From positions 124,001 to 188,000 of the forward strand of contig NZ_VCNA01000010.1 in NCBI RefSeq assembly GCF_006170445.1: DNA of 64,000 bases. Reading direction: 5' to 3'. Source of the stretch: Brevibacillus dissolubilis (GTDB lineage: Bacteria > Bacillota > Bacilli > Brevibacillales > Brevibacillaceae). A model generated the notes under the pieces. The model saw only the letters and a program-made list of their open reading frames with translations, ran no database searches and was not told the origin of the DNA. Positions within the stretch are counted from its first letter, which is position 1, and every line of letters starts with the position of its first letter. Made by a program: the position numbers and the translations under genes. Below are positions 28,615 through 37,635 of this stretch, piece after piece.

Positions 28615-31600
28615 ATGAATAATAACAAATATTTACAAACCGTATTGAACCTTGTGAAGAATAAAGAAATCTCCAAAGAAGCCGGCCATACACTGCTAAA
28701 AGAATATATGGCACATACCCCCAAAAGTTCAGGCACAGAGGAAGAGAATAAGATTGCGATCATCGGTATGAGCTGCCGCATGCCAGAAGCTACCTCCAAG
28801 GAGGCCTTCTGGCATAATATCAAGTTAGGAAAAGACAGTATACGCCACTTCCCAACCAGCAGAAGGAAAGATATTGATGACTATTTGAGTCAGATCAATC
28901 CGAATTTGTTTGCGGGAGACGATGCTTATTGGCAGGCTGGCTATCTGGATGAAATTGATAAATTCGACCACGAGCTATTCCAGATTCTCCCTGGTGAAGC
29001 CAAATACATGGACCCGCAGCAACGAATCTTTTTGGAGATGGTCTATGAAGCCGTGGAAGATGCAGGCTATGGGAATGGCAAAATCAACAACACGAAAACA
29101 GGAGTCTATATCGGGAATTGCCCAACGGAGTATGGGATGATTGCCAATCATCAATCCCCTCTTGCTGTGACAGGTACGAATGTTCCGATCATTGCTTCCC
29201 GTGTAAATTATGTGTTTAATCTGCGGGGGCCTGCCTTGGCATTTTCCAGTACATGTTCTTCTTCTCTGGTAGCTGTTCATTATGCGGTGCAAGCCCTGTT
29301 GAACGGGGAGTGTGAGCAAGCCTTGACTGGGGCAATCAACCTTTATTTATTCCCGGTTGATCTCGTGACAGACAGTGCCTATCGGGTCGGGATCGTTTCC
29401 GAAGAGAGCCGCTGCCGAACATTTGATAATGCAGCGAATGGAGTGGTACGCGGTGAAGGGGGAGCGGTCCTGCTGCTCAAGCCGCTCAAGAGAGCATTGG
29501 CAGACGGCGACCACATCTATGGGACGATTATTGGGACAGGCGTAAATAATGATGGACTCTCCACCAGCATTTCTGCGCCCAATCCGGTTGCCCAAGCGGA
29601 GATGCTGACGAGTGTATGGAAAAAAGCAAATATTGATCCGCGCAGCATTGCGTACCTCGAAGCACACGGAACCGGGACAAAACTGGGCGATCCTATCGAA
29701 ATTGCGGCCATCACCAGAGCATTTGCCCCTTTTACAAAAGAGAGACAATTTTGTGGGATCGGTTCAGTGAAAAGCAACATCGGTCATCTTGTCAATGGAG
29801 CTTCAGGGATTGCTGGACTAATCAAAACGGTTCTCGCACTGAAACATAAACAGCTTCCCCCAACTCTTCACTTTGAGGACCCGAACCCACTAATTGACTT
29901 CCTCCAATCACCTGTCTATGTTGTGGACCGCCTGCAGGATTGGAAGACAGAGGAGGAGCCGCGAAGAGCAGGTGTGAGTGCGTTTGGATTTAATGGGACC
30001 AATGCACATATCCTGCTGGAAGAAGCCCCATTGCCAGACAGAGAACAGCCCGAAGCGAAAGGCCCATTCTTATTTGTCTTATCAGCACGGAAAAAAACAA
30101 TCGTACGAGAGCTGATTCAACGCTACATTGCGTTTTTGAAGGAAAATCCAGATATCCCTCTGGGGAATGTCTGCTTTACAGCTGCTACAGGCCGGCAACA
30201 TCATCCTGTGAGGGTAGCCATGGTAACACACAGTGTCGAAGATTTAGTGATGCAGTTAGAGAACGAGTTATGGCGTAATGACGAGGTTGCCATTGCAGGT
30301 ACAGGTGCAGTGCATGATCAAGAGCGGATCACTGACCCACTGCTTGAGATAACGGCCCGTTACCTTGCAGGGGAGACGATCAATTGGGATCAACTGTATG
30401 CGGATGGAGCCTTCACACGGATTCCGTTGCCAACCTACCCGTTTGAGCGGGTACGTCATTGGGTAGATCAATCGTCACTGGCGGGCTCGACACCGTATAC
30501 GTTTGGTCTTGCAGCGAATGCAGCAGACTCTGCCCAAAGCGTAGAAGTAGAGCAGCTGCCGCTTGATCTGATTCAAGATGTGAAAACAGTAGAATCCAGA
30601 CTGGTTGCGATTATGTCTTTGGCAATGGGAGTATCCGATTTGGACAAGGACTCCGACTTTTTCCGTCAGGGCGGGGATTCTCTGTTGGGGATGCAGGTGA
30701 TCAACGCGATCAATAACGAACTGAAAACCAAGATCACGGTTGAGCAATTGTTTATGAATCCGGTTATTGCTGATTTGGCAAAAGCCATTTTTCATGGGGA
30801 ACGGGGTCATTACGATACCATCGAGGTTCAACCTGTATCAGATTCGTATCCGGCTTCATTTTCACAAAGACGGATGTGGATTCTTGATCAGATGCAGACG
30901 AAACGAATCGCCTACAATATGGCCCAAGCAGTTTCCGTTACAGGGGCAATTGATCGAAACGTATTGCGCGAGGCCCTCCAGATTGTGATGGAACGCCAAG
31001 AAAGCCTGCGGACCCTATTCTTCGAGGAGAATGGTGAGCTGCGGCAAAAAATCTTGGAACAGTTGAACGTACAATTGGAGTACATGGACCTCACCAGCCA
31101 ACTGGGTGCTGAAGAATTGGCAAAAGGCTATATAGAAGAAGCGAAGAATCAACCCTTCGATCTGGAGCAGGGGCCACTATGGCGGGTTCAATTATATGAG
31201 GTTGGACATGAGTCCTATCATCTCTTGCTGGTTATGCATCACATCATCTCAGATGGATGGTCGATGGAACTGTTTATCTCCGAATTGCTGACGATCTATC
31301 ATAGTCTTTGCAGAGGGGAATCTGTCGAGCTTGAACCAAACCGTATCCAATACAAGGACTATTGCGCTTGGCAAAACCAGTTTTTATCAGACCAAAGTAT
31401 CAAACATCAAGAGAAGTTTTGGTTAGAGCAATTCGCAGAGGAAATCCCTGTATGTGAAATCGTCGGTGATCTTTCACGTCCTTCTGTCTTCCATTTTGAA
31501 GGAGGGCGGCGCAGTTTTGTGCTCGATCCCGTGACATCCGAAAAACTGAAGCAGGTTGCGTTGGATCATCAGGCAACCCTTTACATGACGCTTCTGTCCT

Positions 31601-34600
31601 CGGTCTATCTGTTACTGCACCGCTATTCCGGCAAGCGGAACCTCATCATTGGATCACCGATTTCTGGTCGTGCTCATTTTGATGTGAAGAATTTAATCGG
31701 TTCTTTTGTCAATACACTCGCGATACAGACCACTGTTGATCCAGAGGCGAGTATCGGAACCTTCATCTCGGACGTGAAGGAAAGAGTGATCCAATGCTTT
31801 GAGAATCAGGATTATCCTTTTGACCTGTTGATCGACAAGCTGCAACTCACTAGAGATACATCTCGTTCCCCACTATTTAATATCAACGTGGTATTGCAAA
31901 ACGCAAATCAAATGTTTGAGAAAGATTGGGGAAGGGATCTGTTCAAGGTCGAGCCAATCCATTTCGCAGATCACACGAGTGCCAAATGGGACTTGGAGTT
32001 TGAATTTGTTGAGATGGAGGATGGTTCGATTCAATGCTTGCTGGAATACTATACCGGTATTTATTCACCAGAAATGATTGAATCTCTGATCGACAACTAT
32101 TTGTGCCTGCTGGATTCAATCGCCACTGACCCAGATCAAACCGTCAGTCAACTTCAGTTGTTATCGCCAAAGCGAAGAGAGCAGGTCGTCAACGGCTTTA
32201 ATAAAGGGGAAATCATGTCCGTTCCTGATCTGACTCTGCATGAGTGGTTTACCCAACAAGCCGCATCTGGCCCTGATACAGCCGCGATCATGTACAACGA
32301 TCAGACCCTCACGTATGCGGAGGTCGAGAGAAGGACCAATCAATTAGCACACTTCCTCTTGGAGAATGGAATACGGGAAAACAGCCACGTGGGGATTCTA
32401 ATGGAAAACCATCCGGCTACGATCCTGTCTATATTGGCCATTCTAAAAACGGGAGCGGCGTATGTTCCATTAGATACCAAGCATCCACTGTCCCGATTGC
32501 AAATGATTGTGGAGGAAGCCGCCATTACGTTCGTGTTATCGACGAAGAAGCACATTGGCAAGCTGAATCGACTGCAATGGGAATGCCCTACTCTGCAAGC
32601 ATACATCTGTTTGGACAGCAGCCATGTTCATGCAGAAGAGGAGGATGAAAGTGAATCCAATGAGCTGATGAATCAGGAAATATGGGATTACGTAGCGGAG
32701 AGCGCGCATGACGCGATTTCTGGCTCAGGCTGGGTGAGTTCTTATACGGGAGAGCATTTCAGCCAACAGGAGATGGATGAGTACAGTCAGAATGTTCTCA
32801 ACAAATTAAAGCCGTACCTGCATCCAAGCAGTACGGTATTGGAAATCGGTTGCGGCTCAGGGATTACCCTGTTTAATCTGGCTCCTTATGTAAGCAAGTG
32901 TGTGGGCACCGATCTATCTAAAAAGATCATTGAAAATAATATTCGTGTCGCAGCAGAGCGAGGGTATACCCATGTGGATTTCCAAAACATCGAAGCCCAT
33001 CACATTGATCAGGTCGAGACCCAAGCGAAGTTTGATGTGATTATCCTCAACAGTGTCATTCACTGTTTTAACGGGCACAACTATCTGCGCCAGGTGATCC
33101 AAAAAGCCCTTCAATTATTGGCGGATGACGGAATTCTGTTCATCGGCGATGTGATGGATGGTGAACGGAAGAGGGAACTGGTACAGTCCTTAGAGGAGTT
33201 CAAGCGGCAGAATCAAGGAAAAGGCTATAAAACAAAAACCGAATGGGATACAGAACTGTTCATTTGGCCGGCATTCTGGACAGACCTACAGGCGGATTTT
33301 GCAGAAATCACTTCTGTTCATATCTCCAACAAGCACTATACGATTTCAAATGAGCTGACCGAATACCGCTATGATGTCATTTTACAAGTGAACAAGGAGG
33401 AGCCGTCTGTAACCAAACGTGAAAAACGAAAAGTTCAATATGATTTGACGGCCCTCACCGATTGTTCGCTTGACCCGGTTTCCGTGAAGGTCAGCCCAGA
33501 TCAGGCGGCCTACATCATTTTTACGTCTGGTTCTACAGGAAAGCCCAAAGGAGTTGTGATTGAGCATCGAAGTGCAGTCAATTACATCTGGTGGAGTATC
33601 CACTACTATTTTGGTGATCTTTTGGAAAAGCCGATGTTTCCTGTTTATTCGTCCCTTGGATTTGATTTAACGGTCACGAGTATATTTGTACCTCTGCTGA
33701 GTGGTGCTGCGCTTACGATCTATGATGATCATTTTGACGATGTATTGTCCAAGATGGAAAAAGACGGACGTAGCAATGCCATCAAGCTAACCCCGGCCCA
33801 TCTCGGCTACCTTTTGCAGAGCCCTTACCGGATCGAATCATTGCGGACGTTTATTGTTGGGGGCGAATCTCTCAATGCGTCGCTTGCCGCTCAATTGTTT
33901 GCCCTAGAAGAATATAAGCAGGTCCGTGAAGAGATCTGTATATACAATGAGTACGGGCCTACAGAAGCGACCGTTGGCTGCATTGTCTTCAAAATCCAAG
34001 ACCACAACCTTGCTGAACTCAAAGCGAATGTACAAATTGGCAAGCCGATTGCCAACACGAGCATCTACATTCTGGATGAACAACGGCAGCCTGTTCCGAT
34101 TGGTGTGTCTGGGGAGATCTACATTGCAGGAAAAGGATTGGCCCGCGGCTATTTGCGAAATGATCAGGCAACGGCAGAGAAGTTTATCCACAATCCATTT
34201 TCCACCGACGGATTTGAGCGCATGTACCGAACAGGTGATTTGGGCCGATTCCTGCCTGATGGTACGATTGAATTTTTGGGTCGCATAGACCGCCAAGTCA
34301 AGATACGCTCTTACCGCATTGAGCTGGACGAAGTGGAGAGTGTACTGCTTACACATGAACAGATCAAGGAAGCATTTGTCATTGACCGCAATGGAGAGAA
34401 CGGTACGAAAATTCTCTGCGCCTATTATGTTGCACAGGAGGAGCTGGGGCCTAACGAGCTCCGGGGCCACCTGTTAAAATCCTTGCCCGAGTATATGGTG
34501 CCAACTCATTTTATTCCGATTCACGAGTTGCCTCTGTCTATTAACGGAAAGGTCGAGGTCAAGCGATTACCTGACCCTGTGGTGACATTTTCAAAGGAAC

Positions 34601-36183
34601 GGAAATTTATTGGCCCAAGAAACAGCACAGAAGAGAAAATCGGTATGATCTGGGCGGGTGTACTGGGAGTATCATCTGTCAGTATTCATGATGACTTCTT
34701 TGAATTAGGCGGAGATTCGATCAAAGCGATTCAAGCGGTATCAAAAGCAAAAGAGCTGGGGATACAGCTTTCCGTCAAGGATATTTTTGAACATAAAACA
34801 ATTGAGGCGCTTTCCGATTATGACTCATTTTCGAGCCAGACCCATTGGATCAATCAAGAGGAAGTGAGCGGTGAGATCCCGTTAACTCCGATTCAGCATT
34901 GGTTCAAAGAACTACATCAGCCATATCCTAACTATTTTCATATGGCTAGGATATTCCAGCTGCCTGTAGATGTAGATCTCGGTTTACTGGAACAGGTGTT
35001 TACCAAGTTAATTGAGCATCACGATCTGTTGCGGAGCAGATATGTCATCACAGATGGTGAGATTTCGCAATATAATCGCTCGATCGAGGAAGCTCCGGCA
35101 TTCAAGTTAGACTCTGTTGATTTACGGGCAGTTCCAGCTGTGGAAAGAATGGAGAAGCTCAAAGAGCTGAGTGTCTATCATCAGAATCAACTGAATCTCT
35201 CAGAGGATTTGTTGATCAAAGCGATCGTATTCGATCTGGCTGAACAAGGAAAGTATCTGTTGCTGATCGTTCATCACCTTGTCATAGATGGTGTCTCCTG
35301 GCGATTCATGCTGCAGGACGTGGAAAGATTGTACGATACGAAGCTGACAGAGCCATTGCCACGTAAGACTACATCCTACAAGGAGTGGAGCAGTAAGCTG
35401 GAGAACTTCGCAAAAGAGGAAGCCGTTGATGTATCTTACTGGCTGCAATTGGATGCAGCTGCTCAGACGAATCTCGTAACCAAGACCAATGACAGCATTC
35501 ATCCGGCCACCTATGCACATAAGAGAATAGGTCTTGACCCAGTGCTAACCGAGACATTGCGGAGGATGGCAAGCAAGGAGTACAGCACGAATATGAATGT
35601 ACTTCTGTTAGCTGGCCTGATCGATTCTGTTTCAAACGTGTTCTCCACAGATGACGTGCTGATTACACTGGAAGGACACGGGCGAGAAGAGTTGTTCCCG
35701 GATTTGGATATCTCCCGAACCATTGGCTGGTTTACCAGCATGTATCCTGTGCATGTATCTAAGCAACAATCCAAACGCGCAACCGTGGAGGTTATCAAGA
35801 AGACCTTAGAGTCATTGCCCAATAACGGGGTGAATTACGGAATTGGTCGTTACCTGCAACGAATCCCTCAACTTGAAAGGCTTTCCCCACAGATTTTGTT
35901 CAACTATTTCGGTGAGGCGAAAGGGATTCTGTCTCAAAAAGAAGGGACGTTATTAACCGCGAGCCATCTGGATTTCGGCTCAGTCTGGCATCCGGAGAAT
36001 CGATTATCCCATCCGCTTGAATTCAACGCGATGATTGATGAGACAGGCTGCCTTTGGATCTCAATCGATTATCAGGTGTCCGCCTTCGAGACAGAAGACA
36101 TCGATCAATTAGGGAACAGGTTGAAACGATCTCTTGCAGAGCTTGCAGGCACAGTGACACTGGTTGGCAACCAACCGGAATAA
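28615..36183 (+). CDS. Hybrid PKS-NRPS KS-ACP-C-A(MT)-PCP-E, predicted Asn, no thioesterase
   Basis: 2522 residues. The ketosynthase has Cys214, His351 and His391; a post-KS linker ending PLPTYPFERVRHW follows, with no AT or reductive domains. The ACP has GGDSL (Ser689). The C domain has HHIISDG from 875. The adenylation domain begins near 1200 and is interrupted, between core motifs A2 and A3, by a class I SAM methyltransferase at about 1345-1615 (LEIGCGSG near 1409). It resumes with FTSGSTGKPKG near 1635. Its pocket reads D-L-T-K-I-G-E-V-G-K, an asparagine-type code. The PCP has GGDSI (Ser2035), followed by an intact epimerase (HHLVIDG at 2220, EGHGRE, GWFTS, FNYFG). The protein ends there without TE, R or terminal C domain. 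It should add a C2 unit and D-Asn, possibly methylated. Confidence 0.93.
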   Translation: MNNNKYLQTVLNLVKNKEISKEAGHTLLKEYMAHTPKSSGTEEENKIAIIGMSCRMPEATSKEAFWHNIKLGKDSIRHFPTSRRKDIDDYLSQINPNLFAGDDAYWQAGYLDEIDKFDHELFQILPGEAKYMDPQQRIFLEMVYEAVEDAGYGNGKINNTKTGVYIGNCPTEYGMIANHQSPLAVTGTNVPIIASRVNYVFNLRGPALAFSSTCSSSLVAVHYAVQALLNGECEQALTGAINLYLFPVDLVTDSAYRVGIVSEESRCRTFDNAANGVVRGEGGAVLLLKPLKRALADGDHIYGTIIGTGVNNDGLSTSISAPNPVAQAEMLTSVWKKANIDPRSIAYLEAHGTGTKLGDPIEIAAITRAFAPFTKERQFCGIGSVKSNIGHLVNGASGIAGLIKTVLALKHKQLPPTLHFEDPNPLIDFLQSPVYVVDRLQDWKTEEEPRRAGVSAFGFNGTNAHILLEEAPLPDREQPEAKGPFLFVLSARKKTIVRELIQRYIAFLKENPDIPLGNVCFTAATGRQHHPVRVAMVTHSVEDLVMQLENELWRNDEVAIAGTGAVHDQERITDPLLEITARYLAGETINWDQLYADGAFTRIPLPTYPFERVRHWVDQSSLAGSTPYTFGLAANAADSAQSVEVEQLPLDLIQDVKTVESRLVAIMSLAMGVSDLDKDSDFFRQGGDSLLGMQVINAINNELKTKITVEQLFMNPVIADLAKAIFHGERGHYDTIEVQPVSDSYPASFSQRRMWILDQMQTKRIAYNMAQAVSVTGAIDRNVLREALQIVMERQESLRTLFFEENGELRQKILEQLNVQLEYMDLTSQLGAEELAKGYIEEAKNQPFDLEQGPLWRVQLYEVGHESYHLLLVMHHIISDGWSMELFISELLTIYHSLCRGESVELEPNRIQYKDYCAWQNQFLSDQSIKHQEKFWLEQFAEEIPVCEIVGDLSRPSVFHFEGGRRSFVLDPVTSEKLKQVALDHQATLYMTLLSSVYLLLHRYSGKRNLIIGSPISGRAHFDVKNLIGSFVNTLAIQTTVDPEASIGTFISDVKERVIQCFENQDYPFDLLIDKLQLTRDTSRSPLFNINVVLQNANQMFEKDWGRDLFKVEPIHFADHTSAKWDLEFEFVEMEDGSIQCLLEYYTGIYSPEMIESLIDNYLCLLDSIATDPDQTVSQLQLLSPKRREQVVNGFNKGEIMSVPDLTLHEWFTQQAASGPDTAAIMYNDQTLTYAEVERRTNQLAHFLLENGIRENSHVGILMENHPATILSILAILKTGAAYVPLDTKHPLSRLQMIVEEAAITFVLSTKKHIGKLNRLQWECPTLQAYICLDSSHVHAEEEDESESNELMNQEIWDYVAESAHDAISGSGWVSSYTGEHFSQQEMDEYSQNVLNKLKPYLHPSSTVLEIGCGSGITLFNLAPYVSKCVGTDLSKKIIENNIRVAAERGYTHVDFQNIEAHHIDQVETQAKFDVIILNSVIHCFNGHNYLRQVIQKALQLLADDGILFIGDVMDGERKRELVQSLEEFKRQNQGKGYKTKTEWDTELFIWPAFWTDLQADFAEITSVHISNKHYTISNELTEYRYDVILQVNKEEPSVTKREKRKVQYDLTALTDCSLDPVSVKVSPDQAAYIIFTSGSTGKPKGVVIEHRSAVNYIWWSIHYYFGDLLEKPMFPVYSSLGFDLTVTSIFVPLLSGAALTIYDDHFDDVLSKMEKDGRSNAIKLTPAHLGYLLQSPYRIESLRTFIVGGESLNASLAAQLFALEEYKQVREEICIYNEYGPTEATVGCIVFKIQDHNLAELKANVQIGKPIANTSIYILDEQRQPVPIGVSGEIYIAGKGLARGYLRNDQATAEKFIHNPFSTDGFERMYRTGDLGRFLPDGTIEFLGRIDRQVKIRSYRIELDEVESVLLTHEQIKEAFVIDRNGENGTKILCAYYVAQEELGPNELRGHLLKSLPEYMVPTHFIPIHELPLSINGKVEVKRLPDPVVTFSKERKFIGPRNSTEEKIGMIWAGVLGVSSVSIHDDFFELGGDSIKAIQAVSKAKELGIQLSVKDIFEHKTIEALSDYDSFSSQTHWINQEEVSGEIPLTPIQHWFKELHQPYPNYFHMARIFQLPVDVDLGLLEQVFTKLIEHHDLLRSRYVITDGEISQYNRSIEEAPAFKLDSVDLRAVPAVERMEKLKELSVYHQNQLNLSEDLLIKAIVFDLAEQGKYLLLIVHHLVIDGVSWRFMLQDVERLYDTKLTEPLPRKTTSYKEWSSKLENFAKEEAVDVSYWLQLDAAAQTNLVTKTNDSIHPATYAHKRIGLDPVLTETLRRMASKEYSTNMNVLLLAGLIDSVSNVFSTDDVLITLEGHGREELFPDLDISRTIGWFTSMYPVHVSKQQSKRATVEVIKKTLESLPNNGVNYGIGRYLQRIPQLERLSPQILFNYFGEAKGILSQKEGTLLTASHLDFGSVWHPENRLSHPLEFNAMIDETGCLWISIDYQVSAFETEDIDQLGNRLKRSLAELAGTVTLVGNQPE

Positions 36184-36192
36184 CAGGTAAAT

Positions 36193-36233
36193 GCGATTGG
36201 GGGGACTGATTCTGTATCTTTCCCCTTAATCGC
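36193..36233 (+). other. Intercistronic hairpin between the last synthetase and the P450
   Basis: A 12-bp stem pairs 36193-36204 (GCGATT-GG-GGGG) with 36222-36233 (CCCC-TT-AATCGC), including two G-U pairs, around a 17-nt loop. There is no U-tract, so it is not a standard terminator. It sits in the only gap of near 100 nt inside the cluster and may set mRNA stability or the relative level of the P450 and peptidase genes. Confidence 0.45.
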
Positions 36234-36278
36234 TATCCCTGCTTGTCCAGAAACAGGAGACATAAGGAGAGGTGAATC

Positions 36279-37634
36279 ATGGAACATCCTCATAATCAGT
36301 TAGGACAGACTGCCTCCATCGCTTCAACCCTCGTTGAAAGGACACTCCCGCCAGGCCCTAGGGGTATTGAGAAGTGGAAGTGGCTTCGGGAATGGTTGCA
36401 AACGAGAGATACGGTAGAAATCATGGGGAAGCTTTTCGAGTTATATGGTTCTGTTGTGCGGATCAATGATCGTACCTTTATTCTTAGCGGAATGGAGGCT
36501 TCCCGTTTTGTGATGTTGTCAGACCCTGCTCTCGTGCAGCGTGCACCACTTGCAGAGGACGGCCCTCCAACACTGGCGTCAAAAGACGGAGAACTGCACA
36601 AAAAACACCGGAGGGCTGTGATGCAAGCCTTTCGTCCCGAGTATCTGACCCAATACGTGACGATGATGAATGAAATCGTGGAAATGAGGCTTCAAGAGTT
36701 GCCCCCACGATTTAACGTAATGGAAAAAATGCGGCAACTTACACTGGATGCTACGGTCTATACCATGCTGGGAATTCACCCAAACTCTCCTGAATATCAA
36801 GCTTATTTCTCTGAATATTGGCACTTGGTTAACCGTGGAAGAAAGCGGGCATTCCCTTTTCATAGAAAATACCAACGGGGCATGGAGGCTAAGGAGAAAC
36901 TATGGCACTTGATGCGCCGGGTACGTGATCAGCAAGCACAACGGGAAAATAAGGATGTCTTCAGCGCCATGTCGATTATCTCAAGCCAAGAGGGACTGGT
37001 GATGACAGAGGAGGAGTTGTTCGGTTACGCGTATATGCTGACTGAATTTGGTGAAGGGGACGTTGCTCTCATGATTACCTATGCTGTTGCGGCTCTCCTT
37101 ACCCGTCCTGACTTGATGGAGCAGTTTCGAGCGGAGCATACTTTGCTTGGGACTGAGCCGCTCACGTTAGAGAAAATCAACAGCATGACGTTCACGCTCA
37201 ATTTGCTTCGGGAAGTGGAGCGTTTATATCCACCGGTACCCTTCATCCAGAGATATGCGGCACAAGAGTTGATCTTTATGAATTATAGGATTCCAAAGGG
37301 GAGTAAGCTGATCAACAGCATCTTTGAGACCCATCGACAGTCTGATTTATTCCAACAACCTGATGAGTTTGATCCAGCTCGTTATCTGGCACCGCGGATT
37401 GAGCAGAACCAATTGTCCGGGCTTGTTGGTTTTGGCAGTGGGCACCATATGTGCGTGGCCAAGACATTCACCCAACTCCAAGCCAGTGTGGTGTTGCATG
37501 CCTTATTCCGTCTGTATTCATGGCAATTGGAGGGGCTTCATCGTATTCCAAAAATTGATTATCGCGGCGCAGCAAAACCATCTTCCGATATTTTCCTGGA
37601 AATATCACCAAGGACTACAAAAGAGGGGCAATAA
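36279..37634 (+). CDS. Cytochrome P450, cluster tailoring enzyme
   Basis: 451 residues with the P450 hallmarks: LREVER (the ExxR of helix K), FDPARYL in the PERF region, and the haem loop FGSGHHMCVAK with thiolate Cys392. There is no N-terminal membrane anchor, as usual for soluble bacterial P450s. The I-helix stretch reads EFGEGDVALMIT, so an acidic residue is present but the usual following Thr is Val. The start follows AGGAGAGGTG. The gene lies 95 nt after the last synthetase, and its stop is 1 nt before the next start. It probably hydroxylates or oxidises the fatty acyl, Orn or Asn part; no substrate can be read. Redox partners are not in the cluster; a small ferredoxin gene at 58.3 kb is too distant to link. 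Confidence 0.92.
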   Translation: MEHPHNQLGQTASIASTLVERTLPPGPRGIEKWKWLREWLQTRDTVEIMGKLFELYGSVVRINDRTFILSGMEASRFVMLSDPALVQRAPLAEDGPPTLASKDGELHKKHRRAVMQAFRPEYLTQYVTMMNEIVEMRLQELPPRFNVMEKMRQLTLDATVYTMLGIHPNSPEYQAYFSEYWHLVNRGRKRAFPFHRKYQRGMEAKEKLWHLMRRVRDQQAQRENKDVFSAMSIISSQEGLVMTEEELFGYAYMLTEFGEGDVALMITYAVAALLTRPDLMEQFRAEHTLLGTEPLTLEKINSMTFTLNLLREVERLYPPVPFIQRYAAQELIFMNYRIPKGSKLINSIFETHRQSDLFQQPDEFDPARYLAPRIEQNQLSGLVGFGSGHHMCVAKTFTQLQASVVLHALFRLYSWQLEGLHRIPKIDYRGAAKPSSDIFLEISPRTTKEGQ

Positions 37635-37635
37635 G

